A stretch of 64,000 nt of DNA from DHVE2 group archaeon. GTDB lineage: Archaea; Thermoplasmatota; Thermoplasmata; Thermoplasmatales; Aciduliprofundaceae. Location: the NCBI GenBank assembly GCA_026993785.1, contig JALWRZ010000010.1, forward strand, positions 62,001 through 126,000. The letters run 5' to 3'. Made by a program: the position numbers and the translations under genes. Under the pieces are notes generated by a model. The model was given only the letters and a program-made list of their open reading frames with translations. It was not told the DNA's origin and did not search any database. This document shows positions 15,260 through 21,564 of this stretch, one piece after another. Position 1 is the first letter of the stretch, and each line of letters starts with the position of its first letter.

Positions 15260-15430
15260 TCATCTTGATTCCCTCCTTATTCTCCAATCCAATGCATAGA
15301 AAATCAATCCCAAAGTGGCAACGCCCAAAAACAACTCTGCATTATGCACATCTCCGTAAACCAAGAATGTGCCAGCTCCAATCATGCTCAGCTTGTATAC
15401 TACATCTCCTACTCTCCACCAGTCACGCAT
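15260..15430 (-). CDS. Small membrane protein cotranscribed with regulator C
   Basis: 56 residues read on the minus strand from ATG 15430: MRDWWRVGDVVYKLSMIGAG, one or two hydrophobic spans (TFLVYG and LFLGVATLGLIFYAL) and a basic end DWRIRRESR. It overlaps the end of regulator C by eight bases, so the two are coupled, paralleling the B2-membrane-protein pair on the other strand. Function unknown. Confidence 0.6.
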   Translation of the reverse strand: MRDWWRVGDVVYKLSMIGAGTFLVYGDVHNAELFLGVATLGLIFYALDWRIRRESR

Positions 15431-15602
15431 TGGAATCTACCCCCTCTTTTGTTATCTCTTTTAGCTTTTCACGTACAGCTTCTCTTATGAACTCTGATAA
15501 ACTGCTGTACCTTCCAGAAGCCACTATTTTCTCAACATCTTTCAAAAGAGATTCTGGTAAAGACACCGTCCGCCAACCTTTTACCACGCTACCACTCTCC
15601 AT
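15423..15602 (-). CDS. Ribbon-helix-helix regulator C
   Basis: 59 residues, too short to be noticed by length alone. It reads GWRTVSLPESLLKDVEKIVA then YSSLSEFIREAVREKLKEI, a textbook CopG-type ribbon-helix-helix with the S-E-F-I-R-E-A-V helix 2. The divergent regulator D has the same features (YRTISLPSDL...YSEFVREAVRQYL), so they are paralogues facing each other over shared TTACGCCAT sites. Confidence 0.78.
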   Translation of the reverse strand: MESGSVVKGWRTVSLPESLLKDVEKIVASGRYSSLSEFIREAVREKLKEITKEGVDSNA

Positions 15603-15612
15603 TTAAACCACC

Positions 15613-15701
15613 TTACGCCATGTATAACGCAATGGATGTATTTAATTGTTACGCCATGAATGGCGTAATAAAGATTATACCTTATGGCTCTGTTACGCCA
15701 T
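15613..15701. promoter_or_regulatory. Operator cluster TTACGCCAT between regulators C and D
   Basis: TTACGCCAT occurs at 15613-15621, 15649-15657 and 15693-15701, and its inverse ATGGCGTAA at 15660-15668. The second copy and the inverse form a palindrome with perfect 9-base arms and a 2-base spacer. The outer half-sites lie close to the two start codons. This is a clear candidate binding array for the flanking ribbon-helix-helix proteins. Confidence 0.82.
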
Positions 15702-15703
15702 CC

Positions 15704-15862
15704 ATGCCTCCTCAAAAATATCGCACTATCTCTCTGCCTTCTGACCTTATAGAAGAGATTGAAAATTTTATCAAAGAGCATCCCGAACTTGGCTATTCCT
15801 CTTATTCTGAATTTGTTCGGGAGGCTGTGCGCCAGTATCTCTTTAAACTCAAAGGTCTCTGA
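15704..15862 (+). CDS. Ribbon-helix-helix regulator D
   Basis: 52 residues from ATG 15704: MPPQKYRTISLPSDLIEEIE, then YSSYSEFVREAVRQYLFKLKGL. The frame extends upstream to 15620, but that would translate the operator sites, and alignment with regulator C supports 15704. It is a CopG-type DNA-binding dimer subunit, probably repressing itself and regulator C. Confidence 0.78.
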   Translation: MPPQKYRTISLPSDLIEEIENFIKEHPELGYSSYSEFVREAVRQYLFKLKGL

Positions 15863-15869
15863 ATGCCAC

Positions 15870-16049
15870 TCACGCATCCGTGGCCACCTCCTGCGGGGAT
15901 TCCATAGACTGCGCCGGGCTTGTGATTGCGGTGTGTTCTTCTAAAAGTTCGGCTATCACATCATTGAGGCTTTTCTTCCTTTCTACAAGTTTTATGTGCA
16001 TAAGTTTGGCCCAAACCGCTTCCTCAACCCTTATTGTTTTTTCCTCCAT
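15870..16049 (-). CDS. Ribbon-helix-helix-like regulator E
   Basis: 59 residues on the minus strand: MEEKTIRVEEAVWAKLMHIK, LVERKKSLNDVIAELLEEH and a polar tail. The strand TIRV and helix 2 SLNDVIAELL match the archaeal VapB-like antitoxin/regulator group. The gene is convergent with regulator D and divergent from the wHTH gene at 16135, with a palindromic promoter between. Confidence 0.7.
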   Translation of the reverse strand: MEEKTIRVEEAVWAKLMHIKLVERKKSLNDVIAELLEEHTAITSPAQSMESPQEVATDA

Positions 16050-16064
16050 GTTCTCACCTCAATA

Positions 16065-16112
16065 TGTATAAACTTTTATACATCTATACATTAATACATC
16101 ATCCTATAAATA
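16065..16112. promoter_or_regulatory. Divergent promoter with TGTATAAA palindrome
   Basis: TGTATAAA-CT-TTTATACA at 16065-16082 is a perfect inverted repeat with 8-base arms and doubles as a TATA region. A second TATA box, CCTATAAATA at 16103-16112, lies 25-30 bases before ATG 16135, giving a leaderless plus-strand message. Further TATACAT and TACAT repeats lie between. Confidence 0.72.
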
Positions 16113-16134
16113 CTTTTGGATGCATGTCTTAACG

Positions 16135-16443
16135 ATGTTGGACTATGACGAAATTGAAAATCCGTACGAGGTAGAGAACCTTGCAGACGCTATCTCTCAC
16201 CACATCCGATACATGGTGATGGTTATCCTACGGAAGCACAAAGCCATGACCATTGGGGACTTGATGAGAGAATTAGAGAAAAAATTCGGAGTAAGAATGA
16301 CTCACGGCAATATCAGGGCACACCTAATGAAAATGGTGATTCCGGGTATCATTGAAATAACGAAGATGGATGGAAAGGATGCAGTAATTCTTAAGAAAGA
16401 TATCAAAATATTCGTGAAGGAGGTGGAAGGAAATGAAAGATAA
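16135..16443 (+). CDS. Winged-helix regulator of the element
   Basis: About 102 residues with an ArsR/PadR-like winged helix: AISHHIRYMVMVILRKHKA (helix 1), MTIGDLMRELEKKFG and MTHGNIRAHLMKMVIPGII (recognition helix), then a short wing. The TATA spacing points to the ATG at 16135; ATG 16120 is in frame. It overlaps the next gene by 11 bases and begins the five-gene plus-strand block to 18738. Confidence 0.68.
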   Translation: MLDYDEIENPYEVENLADAISHHIRYMVMVILRKHKAMTIGDLMRELEKKFGVRMTHGNIRAHLMKMVIPGIIEITKMDGKDAVILKKDIKIFVKEVEGNER

Positions 16444-16720
16444 TCTGGTAAGATTCTCCTTCCTGCTTTCCGGGGGAGAGCAAATAACCCGTGTTATGGA
16501 ATTTAAGGGTATAGATGAGGCCGATTTTCTGAATATTCGAAGATATGATGATAGATACGTGATAGAAATAGGCCCTCACACCATAGACCTCCCGGCAAAG
16601 CTAATGAAGGATCTCGTAGAGAATATTTTGCTCACTTATCCTGAGGATGAGGATCTCAAAGATATTATAGCCTCTCTTGCTCAAGATAAGCCATGGCTCT
16701 TTGAGAATTTGCCAGGGTAA
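16433..16720 (+). CDS. Small protein of unknown function
   Basis: 95 residues, mixed beta then helix: VRFSFLLSGGEQITRVMEF, YDDRYVIEIGPHTIDLP, then LMKDLVENILLTYPEDEDL. No family recognised. It overlaps the wHTH gene and so is coupled to it. Confidence 0.6.
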   Translation: MKDNLVRFSFLLSGGEQITRVMEFKGIDEADFLNIRRYDDRYVIEIGPHTIDLPAKLMKDLVENILLTYPEDEDLKDIIASLAQDKPWLFENLPG

Positions 16721-16765
16721 AGGTTAAATAACACTAAAAACATGCAAACCCTGGAGGATGTAAAA

Positions 16766-17419
16766 ATGGATAAACCAAAGTATTGTCCTTATTGCGGGCA
16801 TGAAATCCAGCCTGACTGGAAGATATGCCCTTATTGTGGACATCAACTGGAAGTTAAGAAAACCACTATTCAAAGCAAGATTATATATTACTACATCATA
16901 TCTTTGATATTAGGTGCTATATTTGTTATTCTGGCCATACTCCTGGCAATCTGGAGCTTTAAGGCTTCTTCCAACACAGTTATTCAATATTTCTCATCGC
17001 ATCCTGATATGGGAGAGAGAATGCTGTATAAGTATAGTAAAGTCGCATTGAACTTATGGAATCTTTCCGTTGTGGGGGGCTTGGTATTTGCTCTTATAGG
17101 ATTGATAACTGCTGTAGTGGCAGCATTCAAAAAGAAGCATATCCTAACAAGTGCAGGATTTTATATTACTGCCCTCGCATTATTCGGCATATCTCTAAGT
17201 TCTACCTTTTGGATGATGATGATGACCTATAACTCATTGTATAATGAATCCAAGAATATCACCTCTAACTATCAGACACTCACTAACACATTAATTGGCT
17301 ATCAAAACTTTCTCTGGATCCTCTTCATTGTGGGTGGTATTCTTATATTCGTAACCTTCTTAACCCACAGTAAAGAGACTGGACAAACCAGCGAGGAAAA
17401 AGCATCACAGGAGGGATGA
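16766..17419 (+). CDS. Double zinc-ribbon membrane protein
   Basis: About 217 residues from ATG 16766, which follows GGAGGATG. Two CxxC-based zinc ribbons open the protein (YCPYCGHEIQPDWKICPYCGHQLE), followed by four hydrophobic spans (for example IIYYYIISLILGAIFVILAI and LWILFIVGGILIFVTFLTH) and a polar tail. It is a membrane-anchored zinc-ribbon protein of unknown role. Two related-looking membrane or exported proteins follow in the same operon. Confidence 0.65.
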   Translation: MDKPKYCPYCGHEIQPDWKICPYCGHQLEVKKTTIQSKIIYYYIISLILGAIFVILAILLAIWSFKASSNTVIQYFSSHPDMGERMLYKYSKVALNLWNLSVVGGLVFALIGLITAVVAAFKKKHILTSAGFYITALALFGISLSSTFWMMMMTYNSLYNESKNITSNYQTLTNTLIGYQNFLWILFIVGGILIFVTFLTHSKETGQTSEEKASQEG

Positions 17420-17423
17420 TGCC

Positions 17424-18176
17424 GTGAAACATTTATGGTTATATGTAAGTGTCATAATAGTTGTTGCATTATTGATCTCAGTTTTTGTGTTTGTTAGTCT
17501 TCACAACAGTGAAAACAAGCAAAATATTAAGTTAATAGATTATAAGGTGGTAAATGATTATACTGCAGTTTATGGACATCATTGGAACACTACTACTTTA
17601 AGATTGAAATTCAACATGCCTCCCTCCGCCATAACAAATGAATATAATGTGTATGTTTATGATTCCCAAAAGAAAATGGTAGGAAAAGATATTGTCTATG
17701 GTGAGGGTGGAGGCTATCTGGATATCTATTTCCATGTGCCAATAAATTTTGTTGGAACTTATTATGTGGGCTTAGGTGGAGCATTCGATCCAAATCTTGG
17801 ATACTACCCTTTCTCGAAACTAGATACTGTTTTTAAAATAAATTTCACACAACCTTCTCTTGACATAACAGGTTGGTCGGTAAACTATAAAAAAGAGAGT
17901 AACAACGCAATGCTCGTTTCTATTAAGTTTTCTTTCAGAGTAAAGGGTGAGACCCCTTTCTATTATAGATATATTTTCTGGGAAATTGGTGACAAATCAA
18001 ATGGTGCTATAGTGGGAGAAAAACCCGTTAAGGAGGTAGATCCGAATAAATTGGTAACCACCATTATTTATATTTATCAACCTTTTGCTTATGGCTCATA
18101 TAAAGCAAAAATAACCCTAAGTGGATGCGATTTAGACCTTTCTGACACGATAAATATCAATCTGCAAAGGAGTTGA
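17424..18176 (+). CDS. Membrane-anchored extracellular protein
   Basis: 250 residues. It starts at GTG 17424 after GGAGGATGATG. An N-terminal signal anchor (LWLYVSVIIVVALLISVFVFV) is followed by about 220 residues of beta-rich, Tyr/Asn-rich sequence with no TM at the end. The segment likely folds as two beta-sandwich domains. No family is recognised. It lies four bases behind the zinc-ribbon membrane protein. Confidence 0.6.
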   Translation: MKHLWLYVSVIIVVALLISVFVFVSLHNSENKQNIKLIDYKVVNDYTAVYGHHWNTTTLRLKFNMPPSAITNEYNVYVYDSQKKMVGKDIVYGEGGGYLDIYFHVPINFVGTYYVGLGGAFDPNLGYYPFSKLDTVFKINFTQPSLDITGWSVNYKKESNNAMLVSIKFSFRVKGETPFYYRYIFWEIGDKSNGAIVGEKPVKEVDPNKLVTTIIYIYQPFAYGSYKAKITLSGCDLDLSDTININLQRS

Positions 18177-18180
18177 TGTT

Positions 18181-18738
18181 ATGGAAGAGGATGAGGATAT
18201 CGAGGTAATAGAACTAAAATCAAATAACAAGAGGGTGAAGAGAGAAAAAACAGAGATTGAAATCCTAGAGGTTTATCGCTGGGCAAGTGTGGTGTTAATG
18301 GTTTTCATCACCTTAATAGGATTTGCCCTCATATATCTGGGATATACACGTTTGTACTCTGTTTTAACATCAAGTATTGGAAGGTTTACTGCTTTAAAAG
18401 GCCTAGGTGCGGCGTATGGAATTATTTTATTCTTTGAGATTGTATTTATTCTTGTGGGAATAAGATTTGTTTGGAGGTTTTACAAAAGTGGAAATGGTGA
18501 AATGGGCGCTGCTATGGCATTCACTTCTCTTGCGCTTTTACATATCTTCAACTTATCTTATGGCCTGATAATCCTACTCTTCTATGAGTCGATGAATATC
18601 AAAACTCCCAAGAACTTTATTCACGATCTTACTTTTTGGAATGGGTTATCTATTGGTTTTATTATACTCATAGTACTTGCTATTGGAGTTTTAGGCGCTG
18701 GACATGCAAGAAGGCAGAGAATAAAATCATCACGCTGA
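18181..18738 (+). CDS. Four-span membrane protein
   Basis: 185 residues: a charged N-terminal tail (EEDEDIEVIELKSNNKRVKR), then hydrophobic spans VVLMVFITLIGFALIYLGY, AAYGIILFFEIVFILVGI, AMAFTSLALLHIFNLSYGLI and GLSIGFIILIVLAIGVLG, and a basic end. It is the last gene of the plus-strand block and is preceded by AAGGAG. Unknown family. Confidence 0.6.
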   Translation: MEEDEDIEVIELKSNNKRVKREKTEIEILEVYRWASVVLMVFITLIGFALIYLGYTRLYSVLTSSIGRFTALKGLGAAYGIILFFEIVFILVGIRFVWRFYKSGNGEMGAAMAFTSLALLHIFNLSYGLIILLFYESMNIKTPKNFIHDLTFWNGLSIGFIILIVLAIGVLGAGHARRQRIKSSR

Positions 18739-19008
18739 CCAGCACCTCCACCCCCTTTTATTTTTATTCGCCACACTTTTAAAATTCCTCTGAGCGATTT
18801 TTTCAAGCAGGGGTATAGAAAATATCCTCTTGGCCAAAATCGGCGGCGATAGGTATGCGTATGGAACATGTGCTGGGCTTGGTCTCCCATACTCTAATAC
18901 AGGAGTGAGATTCTATCTCGAACCTTAATTATTTTCAATTGTTTTTATTAAATTATTTAAATCCCGAGGAGGAAAATTATATATATCCGATCCCAACTAT
19001 CTCTTACT
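18739..19008 (+). other. Non-coding gap with promoter of the cargo pair
   Basis: 270 bases without a convincing gene. The right end has BRE/TATA-like sequence AAATTATATATATCC around 18975-18987, about 27 bases before the ATG of the AbrB-DUF488 gene, giving a leaderless start. Just before it is AT-rich sequence (about 18925-18960), marking a drop in GC that continues through the cargo. The left part holds a polypyrimidine tract at the operon end. Confidence 0.6.
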
Positions 19009-19581
19009 ATGAAAGAATACAAAAGAAGAATTGTGAATGGCAAAGGTGCAGCTTATATCAATATCCCCAAAAAATTGATGGAATCTATGGGGTGGGAGAT
19101 AGGAGATTCCGTGTATCTGTTTCCCAACTCTTCTGGAATATTTCTGTCTACTCCAAAGGTCTATACTCTAGGATATGAAGGGTTATCTCTGAAAAAATTT
19201 AAAGAGATACTCAAGAAGTATAGGATACAACAAGTTATTGATGTGCGAAATACTCCTTGGAGTGCAAATCCCGTGTTTAGAAGTGGGTACCTGGATAAAG
19301 TGCTAGAAGAAGCGGGTATTTTCTATTATAATATACCTAGGGTTGGTGCTCCCAAATCGTTGAGAAATATAATAACTAGTGATGGATATGAGGCCTTTTT
19401 TGAAAAATATAGAAGATATTTAAGAAATCAGAGAAAAGCTTTCAAATTATTAATGAAGCTGATAAACAATGGTAGAACTTTACTCTTATGTTATGAGAAA
19501 GATTGGAATATATGCCATAGAAAAATAATTGCTGAAGAATTGGAAAAACGAGGTTATGAGGTGGTACATATTGAGCACTGA
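19009..19581 (+). CDS. AbrB-like domain fused to DUF488
   Basis: 190 residues. Residues 1-45 (KRRIVNGKGAAYINIPKKLM then WEIGDSVYLFPNSSGIFLS) are a SpoVT/AbrB swapped-hairpin DNA-binding domain. Residues 50-190 are DUF488: VYTLGYEGLSLKKFKEIL, VIDVRNTPWSANP, and the hallmark LLLCYEKDWNICHRKIIAEEL with Cys, Glu and CHR. DUF488 proteins have no settled biochemistry; several sit in defence or DNA-modification neighbourhoods. The fusion to an AbrB domain is unusual. The DNA here is much more AT-rich than the rest of the element, suggesting later acquisition as cargo. It overlaps the next gene. Confidence 0.75.
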   Translation: MKEYKRRIVNGKGAAYINIPKKLMESMGWEIGDSVYLFPNSSGIFLSTPKVYTLGYEGLSLKKFKEILKKYRIQQVIDVRNTPWSANPVFRSGYLDKVLEEAGIFYYNIPRVGAPKSLRNIITSDGYEAFFEKYRRYLRNQRKAFKLLMKLINNGRTLLLCYEKDWNICHRKIIAEELEKRGYEVVHIEH

Positions 19582-20431
19582 TTGGATCTCTGCAGATGTT
19601 TATTTGTTTATAAAAACATATCCTGTGTTAAGTAGAACTTATAAGGTCCTTATATGTACAGCTGCAATATGGGAAAAAAATGATGGTAGCTATCAGCTTA
19701 TTAGAATGTATCCCGTACCTTTTGATTTTTATAAATCTCACTATGAGGGTCTTAAAAAATTTACTAAGATAAGAGTTGAAATTAAAAAATCAAATGAAAA
19801 ATTGAAAAGAAGTGATAGTTACAAGGTGAGATTTGAACGATTTAGAATATTGGATGATTCTCTTGCATACAAAGGGAGACAATTGACAGATGATATTTGG
19901 AGAGCTCGAAATTCCATTGTGAAAGAGGTTATGTATGATTCTGTGGAGCAATTAGAAGAGCTTAAAGAGAAAGAAAAAATTTCACTTGGTGTTATTAAGC
20001 CGAGAGAAATCTATGATTTCACAATGACTCCAAAAGAATTGGTTGGGAATAAATGGGAAAGAGAACTATTAAATGATACGCAGAAAACATTAGATTTCTT
20101 CAACACCGGGAAATCATATGGAGAAATTAGACCTATTGAACATATTCCATATAGGTTTGGATATCAGTTTAAATGTGATAATTATAGGTGCAAAGGACAT
20201 AATATGATGTGTGAGGATTGGGAATTGCTGCAATTATGGAGGGGAATTAGGGACTATTATCATAACAAAAAAGGTATAGATTTGACTCATGAGGAGATCT
20301 TTGAAAAAGTAAAGCAAAAATATCTTGATGAATTCACAAATAAGTATCACGCCTATTTTGTAATGGGTACGGAAAGCAGATGGAACAAATGGATAATTAT
20401 TGGCGTGTACTATACGCCAATTCCCATTTAA
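19556..20431 (+). CDS. Cargo partner protein with putative zinc site
   Basis: About 291 residues from ATG 19556, overlapping the DUF488 gene by 26 bases; TTG 19529 is in frame upstream. The C-terminal part contains IPYRFGYQFKC, then CDNYRCKGHNMMCEDWELL, where three Cys and a His could bind zinc, and the end WNKWIIIGVYYTP. The N-terminal part (RWYILSTDWISADVYLF, KVLICTAAIWEKNDGSYQLI) resembles a modified-nucleotide or nucleic-acid-binding fold only loosely. I cannot name a family. Overlap and shared AT-rich composition show that it works with the DUF488 protein. Confidence 0.6.
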   Translation: MRWYILSTDWISADVYLFIKTYPVLSRTYKVLICTAAIWEKNDGSYQLIRMYPVPFDFYKSHYEGLKKFTKIRVEIKKSNEKLKRSDSYKVRFERFRILDDSLAYKGRQLTDDIWRARNSIVKEVMYDSVEQLEELKEKEKISLGVIKPREIYDFTMTPKELVGNKWERELLNDTQKTLDFFNTGKSYGEIRPIEHIPYRFGYQFKCDNYRCKGHNMMCEDWELLQLWRGIRDYYHNKKGIDLTHEEIFEKVKQKYLDEFTNKYHAYFVMGTESRWNKWIIIGVYYTPIPI

Positions 20432-20619
20432 GGGCAGATGCATCTAATATCTATATATACATATTACATAGAGGGTGAAAACTTTTCGCTTTGCCCTCCA
20501 GGAAGGATGAAAGTTAGATTTTCAGAAATTAAGTATAGAACAGGATTTTCAACATCAAAATGGTTTCAAAAGGAACCTTTTGAAGAAATAAGGTGCGAAA
20601 AAGGAGCGAAATTTTTTTG

Positions 20620-21231
20620 TCAGACACCGGCACGGTAACAGATTGTTTTTACTGTGCTATACTTGATTCCTGTCTTCTCTGAAATCTCTTTGAGGGTATA
20701 ACCCTTTTTCCTCAGGTTTAGAATCTGTTCTTTTAGTTGATCAGATATTTTAGGGGGTCTCCCTATGCGCTTCCCAGCTTTCCTGGCCTTTTCCATTCCT
20801 AACTTAGTGCGCTCTGAATTACTCTCTCGCTCATACTGTGCAAAGGAGACCAGTATATGAGCAAGAAGCCGACCTGATGGTGTACTCATGTCCAGTCCTT
20901 CAGTCACCGATGCAATTTTAGGCCCTATCTTCTCCACAATCTTAGTGAAATCATTAACGCTTCTTGTGATCCTGTCGAGCCTCCAGGTTATGAGCATGTC
21001 AGCTCCCCCCTCCTCAATTAAATTCAAAGCTTTATTAAGCTCTTTTCTCCTCTGTAAGCTCCCAGTTTTGGCGGTTTTTGGCTCTTTATACTCCAGAACC
21101 ACGTTCCATCCTTTGGCCTTTGCGTAGGCCCTGCATGCCTCAAGCTGAGCCTCTATGCTGTAGCCCTTTCGCTTCTGCTCTTCCGTCGAGACCCGGGCAT
21201 AGATTATTGCTCTCATATTACGGGAAGCCAT
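20620..21231 (-). CDS. Small serine recombinase (resolvase/invertase family)
   Basis: 203 residues. The catalytic domain has IIYARVSTEEQ with nucleophile Ser15, GYSIEAQLEACRAYAKAKGW, DMLITWRLDRITRS, SGRLLAHILVSFAQYERE and the long E-helix; the C-terminal 45 residues are a Hin-type helix-turn-helix (YTLKEISEKTGIKYSTVKTIC). It is the last gene of the minus-strand morphogenesis operon, with GGAG four bases before ATG 21231; ATG 21216 is also possible. It could resolve multimers of the circular form or invert a segment; no paired inverted site was found. Confidence 0.88.
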   Translation of the reverse strand: MASRNMRAIIYARVSTEEQKRKGYSIEAQLEACRAYAKAKGWNVVLEYKEPKTAKTGSLQRRKELNKALNLIEEGGADMLITWRLDRITRSVNDFTKIVEKIGPKIASVTEGLDMSTPSGRLLAHILVSFAQYERESNSERTKLGMEKARKAGKRIGRPPKISDQLKEQILNLRKKGYTLKEISEKTGIKYSTVKTICYRAGV

Positions 21232-21322
21232 GCAACTCCATCCATGCTTGTATAGCTATCCACAAGAAAAATCCTATGCCTATGAGATGCAGCAGTATTA
21301 TTAACATACCGCCCTTATTCAT
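21218..21322 (-). CDS. 34-residue single-span membrane peptide
   Basis: Minus-strand frame MNKGGMLIILLHLIGIGFFL, continuing to WMELHGFP. One hydrophobic span with a short polar tail. It overlaps the end of the 75-residue membrane gene by four bases and the start of the resolvase gene by 14, so it is in the same coupled series. It is likely real because the overlaps are of the same kind as elsewhere in the operon. Confidence 0.5.
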   Translation of the reverse strand: MNKGGMLIILLHLIGIGFFLWIAIQAWMELHGFP

Positions 21323-21546
21323 GAGGCATACCCCCTTTTCTTCTTTATTGCTCTTTTGTATAGTGAATAATTCACCACCATCAGGAAGGCCAATACTCCA
21401 GCTCCAATTATCCCCCAGGTATATCTCTTCTGTGGGGTATCCATAGTTAGAGCCGAAGCTATGTATTGTCCTAATCCTACTGCTTCTACCACGATAATAG
21501 TTCCAAAAATGCTTATTATAGTGGCTACTTTTCCTTTCCATTTCAT
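21319..21546 (-). CDS. 75-residue two-span membrane protein (candidate coat or envelope protein)
   Basis: MKWKGKVATIISIFGTIIVV forms span 1 (with EAVGLG), a short loop SALTMDTPQKRYT follows, then span 2 WGIIGAGVLAFLMVVNYSLY and a basic tail KRAIKKKRGYAS. Two hydrophobic helices with a short basic end is the plan of the major coat protein of spindle-shaped viruses, but no sequence match is claimed. The position just behind the ATPase supports a structural role. Confidence 0.6.
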   Translation of the reverse strand: MKWKGKVATIISIFGTIIVVEAVGLGQYIASALTMDTPQKRYTWGIIGAGVLAFLMVVNYSLYKRAIKKKRGYAS

Positions 21547-21564
21547 AAATCTATCACCTCCTTT

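Noticed and set aside
14619-15287. 222-residue minus-strand frame
   Set aside because: It is antisense to three genes with ribbon-helix-helix or membrane-protein signatures and good ribosome binding sites; its own sequence has no domain-like pattern.
15265-15606. 113-residue plus-strand frame
   Set aside because: Antisense to regulator C and its membrane partner, which have recognisable motifs and overlapping starts and stops.
15581-15877. 98-residue minus-strand frame
   Set aside because: Antisense to regulator D and runs through the TTACGCCAT operator array.
18621-18890. 89-residue minus-strand frame
   Set aside because: Overlaps the end of the membrane protein gene on the other strand, has low-complexity Gly run and no ribosome binding site.
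20438-20638. 66-residue plus-strand frame after the cargo pair
   Set aside because: No ribosome binding site or promoter, no domain; possibly a decayed remnant, but not supportable.
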